DNA of 64,000 bases, taken from positions 110,001 to 174,000 of the forward strand of contig JAXCGZ010007593.1 in assembly GCA_037179515.1 (NCBI GenBank), read 5' to 3'. This stretch comes from Halocaridina rubra (lineage: Eukaryota > Arthropoda > Malacostraca > Decapoda > Atyidae). Shown here piece after piece: positions 1 through 9,500 of this stretch. A program made the position numbers and the translations under genes. Positions within the stretch are counted from its first letter, which is position 1; every line of letters starts with the position of its first letter. Under the pieces are notes generated by a model that saw only the letters and a list, made by a program, of their open reading frames with translations, ran no database searches and was not told the DNA's origin.

Positions 1-58
1 TAACTACCCAAACCAAGAACTCTCGCCACTGCACTATTACTCTCCCCATTAATAATAA

Positions 59-509
59 TGTCGCATAGCTCACGCCCATGGACGCCCCCATGTGCTGGCT
101 AGAAGTTCTCACGTGGCTTTCTCTGTTATAAAAACCAAGTCCAAAAATTGGCGGGGAAGCCTGCATCGTTTAGCTGCCCCCACACCATAGGTTATGGGGT
201 GTTCCCCCTTCTTTGAAAGCCTATTGGTGGAGGCATGACCTAGTGATATGCCCGCCACCTTTTTGTATGTGTTTGAATGACCCGAGGGTTGAAAAGGGTC
301 AAACATTGTGTGAGGGGAGGTAGAGTATATTTGGCGCCCATATAGAAAACATTACGTTAAAGGAAGGGGGGCATTGAGGCCTACAGGAACTCTATAGCTT
401 CTAAGTAAATTAAGTGTTAAGTATCTTCGCATATCTATTATCACCTTGCACGATTAAGCCCTGGCCTGGAGTGTAGAAGAATAGAACCTATAAACATATC
501 TACACGACA
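59..509 (+). mobile_element. LTR of a TRIM-like LTR retroelement, copy 1
   Basis: A 451-bp unit starts TGTCGCATAG and ends CTACACGACA, so the ends carry short inverted repeats (TGTCG/CGACA) as retroelement LTRs do. It is followed after one base by TGGTGGCAGCG (511-521), which matches the complement of the 3' end of eukaryotic tRNA-Leu (AAG/TAG), a classic primer-binding site. The same unit recurs at 687-1138 and, inverted and incomplete, at 27735-28120. No long open frame lies inside. Confidence 0.75.
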
Positions 510-686
510 GTGGTGGCAGCGAAAGTACAACCCTAACACGACATTGGAGTATGACTACAAAATGCGTCAGTGGTATACCGCAGGCAAGATTATTAAATAC
601 TACAGTGGTGGGATGATAACCTTTCTTTTTGTTGAAAGCTAATGCTTCACCAGAAATAACTTATTTCTGGAATGGGCCGTGGGGAG
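510..686 (+). mobile_element. Short internal domain of TRIM-like element (PBS to PPT)
   Basis: Only 177 bp separate two LTR copies. The segment begins with the tRNA-Leu-type primer-binding site at 511-521 and ends with a purine-rich stretch GTGGGGAG (679-686) directly before the next LTR, as expected of a polypurine tract. It codes for nothing. LTR, PBS, very short non-coding interior, PPT and LTR is the definition of a terminal-repeat retrotransposon in miniature. Confidence 0.7.
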
Positions 687-1138
687 TGACATATAGCTCA
701 TGCCCATGGACGCCCCATGTGCAGGCTAGAAGTTCTCACATGGCTTACTTTGTTATAAAAACCAAGCCCAAAAATTGGCGGGGAAGCCTGCATTGTTTAG
801 CTGCCCCCACACCATAGGTTGTGGGGTGTTCCCCTTTCTTTAAAAGCCTATTGGTGGAGGCATGACCAAGTGCCATGCCCGCCACCTCTTTGTATGTCTT
901 TGACTGACCTGTGGTATTAAAAAGGTTCAAACAGGTGCGAGGGGAGGCAGAGTATATTTGGCGCCCACACAGATAACATTACGTTAAGAGGACGGAGGCA
1001 TTGAGGCCTAGAGGAACTCTGTAGCTTCTAAATAAATTAAGTGTTATGTATCTTTGCATATCTATTATCACCTTGCACAATTGAGACCTGGCCTGGAGTG
1101 TAGAAGAAAAAAAAGCCTATAAACATACCTACACGACA
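687..1138 (+). mobile_element. LTR of TRIM-like element, copy 2
   Basis: This 452-bp unit (start TGACATATAG, end CTACACGACA) is a near-identical direct repeat of 59-509, shifted by about 628 bp. It is again followed by a primer-binding site (TGGTGGCAGCG, from 1140). Confidence 0.75.
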
Positions 1139-1235
1139 GTGGTGGCAGCGAAAGTACAACTCTAACAAGACATTGGAGTACGAATTCAAAATACGTCAGT
1201 GGTATATGGCAGGCAAAATTATTAAATACTACAAT
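1139..1235 (+). mobile_element. Second, truncated TRIM internal domain
   Basis: After the second LTR the sequence repeats the start of the internal domain (PBS, then the same non-coding bases as 510-605), then breaks into a (TAA)n tract. This makes the locus a tandem LTR-internal-LTR-internal array. Confidence 0.65.
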
Positions 1236-1254
1236 TATAATAATAATAATAATG

Positions 1255-1341
<87 letters not shown>
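1236..1341. repeat. (TAA)n microsatellite
   Basis: About 105 bp of nearly pure TAA repeat. The poly-Ile open frame it creates on the minus strand is an artefact. Confidence 0.95.
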
Positions 1342-1516
1342 CAGTATGAGACATAAAGCACGTACATGCAAATGATTTAGAGCTATGCAGGCAGGTCTCA
1401 ATCTTTATTTAGAGTACATATATTACAACTCTGCAAGTACCGTATCAGTTTTCATGTCCTGATGAAATAAAGTAAAATGATGTCAAAGATCTGTATCCTA
1501 TGGTAGATACTAATTG

Positions 1517-1764
<248 letters not shown>

Positions 1765-2138
1765 TTCATGAAAATTTAACTTACATTTTATGCATGCATT
1801 TGCTAAGTTACGGATATATAAAATTCCCACCCTCATTATAATGAATAACCTTACCACAACTAAACACAAACCAAATAAATTACATAAGTAAATATGTCTG
1901 AGGTAGTTCTTTACCGAGCCCTATAAGTATCATTTTTATTTTTGTTTACCCTTTGTTTCATTATAGAGACTTTGTGTCAAGTCACAGATACTGCTCAGAT
2001 GTGATTTGACCGAGTTGGTCGACTGCATTTGCTCAGTCAACTTTTTGCCTAGATGTGACTGATTATTTGAGTTGGTTCATTACTATAAATATGTATATCA
2101 GAATATATATATCCCTGTATGATTATTTTGATCTTATG
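1765..2138. other. No recognised feature
   Basis: AT-rich non-coding sequence upstream of the first visible ENT exon. The missing N-terminal ENT exon was looked for here on the plus strand and not recognised. Confidence 0.5.
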
Positions 2139-2318
2139 TGACCACCGTGTCAGCACTCACGACTTTGATTTCGTCAGATCAAGGGTTTGCGACCTGTCAC
2201 AGTCTGAGGTTAGAGAGGGCATTCACTTGGGGTAATGGTCACATTTGCCAAAGCCAGAGTCTTTCACATGAAGTCACCGTCCCAGTTCTTGGAATAAAAG
2301 GGAGTCTGCGACTTTAAA
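2139..2318 (+). mobile_element. tRNA-derived SINE, family A (diverged copy)
   Basis: The head has tRNA-like Pol III boxes (CACCGTGTCAG...; GGGTTTGCGACC). The body TCTGAGGTTAG...GGGCATTCACT and the end GGGAGTCTGCGACT match the better copies at 5988-6175 and 48598-48788. Confidence 0.7.
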
Positions 2319-2364
2319 CTAATTACATTATGATCATACTGATATAATTTTGTTTTAATTTCAG

Positions 2365-2446
2365 AGGCAACGTTGTATATGCCTGCTTCGTCATCCTTGG
2401 CTTAGGCACTCTCTTGCCTTGGAATTTCTTCATCACAGCACAGTCG
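2365..2446 (+). CDS. ENT: ENT exon a: TM1
   Basis: TTTCAG acceptor and GTAGGT donor. One base completes an earlier codon, then 27 codons encode TM1 with GLGTLLPWNFFITAQS; it ends in phase 0. It is the first exon recognised, so at least one coding exon lies upstream. Confidence 0.9.
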
Positions 2447-3533
2447 GTAGGTGCTTCTGTAAATCATATTTTTCTCTACATGGGGACCATAGTAGCGTAG
2501 TGGTAGAATATTCAACTTGGGAGGTGACAGAATTGAGACCAAGCCCACCATGGGGCATTAGGAAGGTCATCCAGCCTTTATTCCCCAGCTTCAATCTGTG
2601 TCCATCCCTATAATGGGAACCAATAATGACACATAAAACGAGGATTTTTATATTTAGCTATACATCTTTTCCCACTTTTATTGTGGTCAATGGTTCTGAC
2701 GACTCCTCCACCCGGCCCATTCATACACGTTTTCCACTGACTATTGTTTTTCTCTGAAATACTCCCTTAAGCAGTCCATCTGTCTGCGCTTTGATCTCCT
2801 CTCCCTCTCATACCCTGGCCAAGAACCTCCATCTCCATCGCCTTTCTCCTTACATATATCTTATCTCCTCCCTTTACGTTGCCATACCGCTGCATCTACA
2901 TATTAAATTAAATATACTCTTATAAGGCTGAAGACCCACGATCATGCATTGGTAAGAGCGCTCAACTAGGGCTGTGACAAGCCTGTGTTCAAGCTCTCCC
3001 CAGCTCCAACCTGTCTTTATCCACCCTTATTGGAATGGGGATTATTATCGTCACCTAAAATCACATATATTGTTGTAATAATAGCAGGTATCTAGGATAT
3101 ACAATAGTTGTTTTAGTTTTTAACCCCTTTTTAATACATTCTTTTGTCTTACAATCTTAAAAGCTTCAAGAGCTTATGTATTTAAATGATCTATCTCAAG
3201 TCATCGTGACGCATTATAGAACACCAGCATTAAGCTATAGGAACTTGCGTACATATCACTTTTACCTTATCTGGAAAAAGTATATTATCCATCTCCTCAT
3301 TCTAATCTTATCTCACGCTCACTTCACATGAGATATTGTATTAGAAATATCTGTAATTTGGTTACCTAGTGGTGATATTATGAAGCTTATGGAATATGAG
3401 GCGATAAGACATATCTTCAGAGATTGGCGTGTTAGTGATATTTATTGATCGTTAGGGAAATTAATTCATGGATATGTGTAGATCTGATTGCTACAGAGCA
3501 TATCAAATACTAACTAAAATATCCTGAGACTAG

Positions 3534-3585
<52 letters not shown>

Positions 3586-6500
3586 GTATTATTATTGTTA
3601 TCATAAGCCAAGCAACAAGCCCAGTTGGAAAACGTCAAAAGTTAAAGTTTAAAGCTTGTTGGGTTTTAGCCCTCCTCTCAGAGGCATTGCCCCTGTTCTG
3701 GCGGGTGGCAGCAGGTGTAAGCCCCAACCCCCACTGTGGTGACCAGTCACAGCAGTAACCTCCCCAGTAAACAGCTTAAACTCTCTTGCCTGAACGAGGC
3801 TCGATCTGTCGACCTTGCAAATGCGAGGCCAGCGCGTTACCACTGTACTAGCCGGTGAAAAACTTGGTGATAAAAAGGAAAGAGAGACGATAGAAAAAAT
3901 ATTTCGTATATAATGGTGCAATGCATTGAGGTCTAAACTTGCTTAATACACTCTGATCTTCATTAAAACTAGAATAAAATGCCATTGTCATATTGTATGA
4001 AATATACAAGCCTCATTTATTTCCTCTAGTATTGGGACTACAAATTCCGCGAGGTTCCAGCCGACAATGAGACCATCTCCAGCACCGAGAGAACATCTCT
4101 GCAGACCCTCTATGTGCCAATGCAAGTCTGCTTCTCGCAGATTCCCAACTTTGTTTTTCTATTCATCAACAGCTTATACAGTGACAGGTTAGTAATGTAT
4201 TGTTTTTTGTAAGCTTTGATGATGTATTTGCTACTGACTGTAGTTTTTCATTCTCTTAGATGTTGTCAAATCTGGGACATTTACTAGCTTTAATACTAAA
4301 TTTGGGCAAAGGAAACAACCAGGGTGACTCTAAATCCTTTCCTATATTTTCTATAGTAAATACAGTCTTCTACAACCTACTAAACATTTCATTATATTAC
4401 AAATGTTACTTTCGTGGAGCATACCAAAAATATAAAAGAACATCATATAATTTTCACTAATAGCATTATCTCTATCAAGGCGTCTAAATTAATTGCATAG
4501 GGAACATAATGCTGGAACCTTTTAATGAAAATACAGAAAACGAATACCAGTGAATAGTATATGTAGTAACTAATGTAAATGTTTAAACCGTCAAAATAAT
4601 ATTCTAATATATGACGGACGTGTCAACACGATATTTATGATTAGTTGACTACGAAGGGAAAATCGGAAACAACACAGTACATACTTTACTGCTTATGAGT
4701 ATAATTATGCACTTTGAGGATGAGTACCTAAATGCACTCTTAAATACTAAGATACTCCATTACTTTCCGTTTTTCTCCATAGACTAGCACTGTAATCATA
4801 TATACAGTATTTGCATGCTTCTTGTGAAACAGATTCATGGTCTTCTCTAGGGCAGTATATACTCTGCTTAAATCTAAATACAAGAGCCATATTCCCCTTT
4901 ATATGGGGGAATATGAAATGTTTTTGTAGGAAATTGTGATGTATTTTTCTTATAGGATTCCACAACGCATCAGGCTTCTGACATCCCTAACGCTGATGAT
5001 CATATTTTTCGCCATCACAACTGCTCTGACACAGGTGAACACGGACACATGGCAGACCGGGTTCTTCATTATCACCATCATCATTATCTTCCTAATCAAC
5101 AGTGAGGAGAAGCATTAAAATGTTCTCGTGAAGCAAATTATCTGATGAACTGTTTATTAGAAGAATGTCATACTTTTATCTATATACTTTCTACATACAA
5201 GAACCATATTCCTTCGTTATAAAGGGGGTGGGTGAGTCAAAGCAAAAAAGTTGACTCTTTGTGGGGGGAGAACACAAAGGAGGGGATTTCCAGTCCCCTT
5301 GCTCCACCCTATTTAGTCAACTATTGCGACATGCAGGGGAACTTGAAGGTGCTCACCCTCCCCCCAATGTTGCATTGTACCCTGCAAATACTTATGCTTT
5401 CACTTTACTGCTCTATAACAAAATAATTCAAGGAAGAAGGGTATTCTGGCCCTAAACTCCCCTATCCCATTTGCTAGGTTCCTACAACACACAGGGAAGA
5501 TGGGATTACATGTGGCGTGCATCCGCAAGCATAGATTTTGTATTACCGCTTAATTTGATATTCCTCAATAGGTTCAGGAGCCATTTTCCAAGGAGGTCTC
5601 TTCGGTGTGGCTGGACTATTTCCTGAGAGATTCATGACGGCCGTAATGTCTGGACAGGCCATTGGAGGTGTCTTCGCTTCAGCCGCTCGTATCATTTCCC
5701 TCTCTGTTGGGGCGGCGGATGCTATTTCGGCTTTCATTTATTTTATGATTGCTGTTGTTGTCATGATCTTGACCATTTGTTGCTACATATTCATGTCTAA
5801 AACAGTACGTACACAAGCAAAGTTTGTAACTCTATTTTCCATATTATAATTTTGTCATGGTGTCAGATCCCTATGTAATGTGCTCTGGTTTTACACCACG
5901 TACTTCCTATTTCAATTAAGGGCTAGGATGTTGTCTTCTTTTGAAGGACTTTGATTTTGGTAAGTACAACCATTACCCTTAATGTAGTCGCCGTGGCTCA
6001 GTCGGTAGCGTCTCCGACTCTGAGGCGTCAGGTCGAGGGTTCGCACCCCGTCACGGTCTGAGGTTAGCAAAGGCATGCACTCAGCGTAAGGATTACATCT
6101 GCCAAAACAAGTCCTTCGCAAGAAGGCAACCGTCCTAGCCCTTGGTTGATAAGGGAGTCCGTGACGTAAAACCGGAACAACCATTACCCTTAATGAATGC
6201 CCTTTCTAACTAAATCAAAGTCGCGCACACTACCAACCTGGGCGTGGTGACCACTCAGATCTATTGTGTATTGTATTTTAGTAATATTGCCTGAACAACG
6301 TAATGTTGTATATTCATTAATTAACTAGATAATTATTAATTATTCATTAATTAAATAATTTCTTAATACTGCATTTATGTTGAATGAATGGCAAGAGATG
6401 AGAGACCGTATTAGCAAGTTACTCCATTTATGGTAAATTTTCTGTATGTTGCTCCAGTTATCATAAATATTTTATAAATTGCCATATTATATAGATACTT

Positions 6501-9500
6501 ATCCAAACTACATTAATGCTGAATAAATAGCCACAGCTATGTGCCTTAAGTCTTAGTAGTTTCCTTTAGTTGTTTTCATAATTTTCAATATATTACAGTT
6601 AATTATGCATATCAGTATGGGGACTGCAATAGGGCAGTGGTTAAAGCACTTGACTTGGGAAGCGGCAAACCCATATTAGAGTTCATCACACAGCATAAGA
6701 AAGGGCATTGGCCCTACTCACACTACTTCGCTAAGCGAGGAGGTAGTTAATGCTAACTCAATCCATAGTTTTAAGAACAAGTATGATAAGTATCACGTAC
6801 ATAATGGAACCAACCAGCAGATGGGAAGTTATGAGCTTGGGGCTCCTTCATGTTAAGAGGGAACGATGCAAGGAAAAGACGGGCAGAAAATTTTGAGTGG
6901 TTGCTAAATGTTGAGGAAGAGAGACAGCTATAGTGGCAGTGTGGGGTGTTCAAGTGCCAGTTATGGGAGATGAAAATGAGAGAGAGATTACAAGAGAGGA
7001 GGTGAAAAGGTCATTGGATGAAATGAATGCAGGTAAAGCACCTGGAATGGATGGTGTGATAGCAAAGATGTTGAAAGAAGGGGATGTGACTGCATTGGAA
7101 TGGTTAGTGAGTGTTTAATATATGCTTTATATTGTCAATGGTGCCAGTGGAATGGGTGATTGCTTGTATAGTGCCCCTATACGGTAAGGGAGATGTGTAT
7201 GAATGCAGTAATTTTAGGGGTATAAGTTTGTTGAGTGTGGTAAGAAAAGTGTATGGTAGGATACTATTTAATAGGAATAGGGATAAAACAGAAAATGTCT
7301 TATTGTTTATCTGCGGAAGTGCAGAGTGGTTTTAGGAGTGGTAGAGGTTGTACAGATCAGATTTTTACAGTTAGGCTGTTATGTGAGAAATATTTAGCAA
7401 AGGATAAGGATGAGTATTTTTCATTTTTGGATCTGGAGAAAGTGTATGATAGAGTTAATAGAGAGGCAATGTGGAATGTTTTGAGCTTATATGGAATTGA
7501 TGGTAGACTGTTGCAAGCAGTGAAGAGTTTGTATGAGGGCAGTAGAGCTTGTGTTAGGGTAGGGAATGAAGTGAGTGAGTGATTTCCAGTGAGTGTGGGA
7601 CTGAGACAGGGATGTATGATGTCACCATGGCTGTTCAATTTGTATATTGGTGGAGTCGTAAGAGAGGTGAATGAGCGAGTGCGTGGTCGAGGTTTGAGAA
7701 TGGGATGTTAACGAGTGGGAGCTGAATTAGTTGCTGTTTGCAAATGATACTGTAGTGGTAGCAGATTCAGAGGAGAAGCTATGTCAGTTAGTGTTAGAAT
7801 TTGGAATGGTGTATGAGAGAAGGAAGTTGCGAGTGAATATGGGAAAGAGTAAGGATATGAGGTGTACAAGAAATGAGGATAGTGCTGGATTGAATGTTAT
7901 GTTGAATGGAGAGACAATTGAGGAAGTTGATCAGTTTAAGGATTTAGGCTCGGTTATTGCTGCAAATGGTGGAGTGGAAGCAGATGTGTGTCACAGAGTG
8001 AATGAAGGATGTAAAGTGTTGGGTGCGTTGAAAGGAGTGATGAAGAATAGAGGGTTGGAAATGAATGTTAAGAAAGTTTTGTATGAGAAAGTGGTTGTTC
8101 TAACTGCGATGTTTGGATCAGAGTTATGGGATATGAAAGTAAGTGAGAGACGGAAACTAAATGTGTTTGAGATGAAAGGCCTGAGGAGTATGATTGGTGT
8201 ATCTTGGTTGGATAGGGTTAGGAATGAAGTGGTTAGAGCAAGAATGGGTGTGAGGAGAGAATTGGGAGCCAGAGTAGATATGAATGTTCTGAGATGATTT
8301 GGCCATGTGGAGAGGATGGATGATGAAAGACTGCAGGAAAAGGTGATGAATGCGAGAGTTAATGGGAGAAATGCTAAAGGGAGGCCTAGGTTTGGGTGGA
8401 TGGATGGAGTAAGGAGAGCCCTGAATGATAGGAGGATGAACGTGAGGGAAACAAGTGAGCATGCTAGGAATAGGAATGAGTAGCGAGCGATTGTGACGCA
8501 GCTCTGATGGGCTGCATCTTACAGAGGTAGCCCTGTGGTGGGGGGCAGTAGAGGAGTTGGCATTATGAAGCAACACAGGTTGTGGAAGAGCCGGGAGGGT
8601 GGGCTATGGCACTCCAGTAGTGCCATCTGAACGGTCGCTAGCTCCCTCGTCATTGCCCATAGAGCAAAGTAATCCCCATATTGTTTCCTTTTTTTTATGT
8701 CGGCTACCCCTCATGGGGAAAACAGCCAAGGTAGATAGAACAATTATGTATTTACATATACACATGGCCTCATTCCCCCTGGTAAGGAGGTGGTCGAGCC
8801 AAGAAACACACATTTGCCATGATCAACACATACATCAACCACTCCTCTTTGCTCCTTGGGTATAAAGGGTTGCCACATTTCCCCCTCTCCACCCTGCATG
8901 GGTCACCCACATGGTAGGTGGGCAAGAATATTCTACAATGAGGCCCGACAGCCACAGGTGGTTTACCCCCACCGCTTTAACACATATGCAACTCCCCTCA
9001 CACCCGTCCCTCACGGTTCACTGAGCTAACAGATGCGAGAAATCGCATTGCCCCGGGTCATCTATACACAATCTTCCTCCACTCATTCCTATCTCTTGCA
9101 CGCACTCTTCCCTACTCCACTGACATTCCACGTGCATTCAGTGCCCTTTTCACGGCATCCATCCATCTCATTCTAGGTCTCCCTCTACACTCTCTTCACT
9201 ATTCTTTCATCACTCATCCTTTTCATGTATCAGAACCAACTCAACACCCTCTGATCTAACCTATCCAACAGTTTCCTTTCAACACCCATTCTCTGCCTGA
9301 CATCCTCATTTCTTACGCTATCTATCTAAATACACTAATCATACTTTTCAAACACCTCATCTCCATTACATTTAACTTCTTCCTTTCATCTCTTCTCCAT
9401 ACAATGCTGTCAGCACAATAACTCCTTCATATACCTTGCTCATTGCATTCATTCCCAAATATCTATTTCTCATCACACTTTTCAATCCAACTAGACATTT

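Noticed and set aside
5988..6060. True tRNA gene
   Set aside because: The tRNA-like head is followed by a conserved body and tail found in ten other places; it is a SINE head.
8157..8576. 139-codon minus-strand open frame
   Set aside because: Shadow of the LINE reverse transcriptase on the plus strand.
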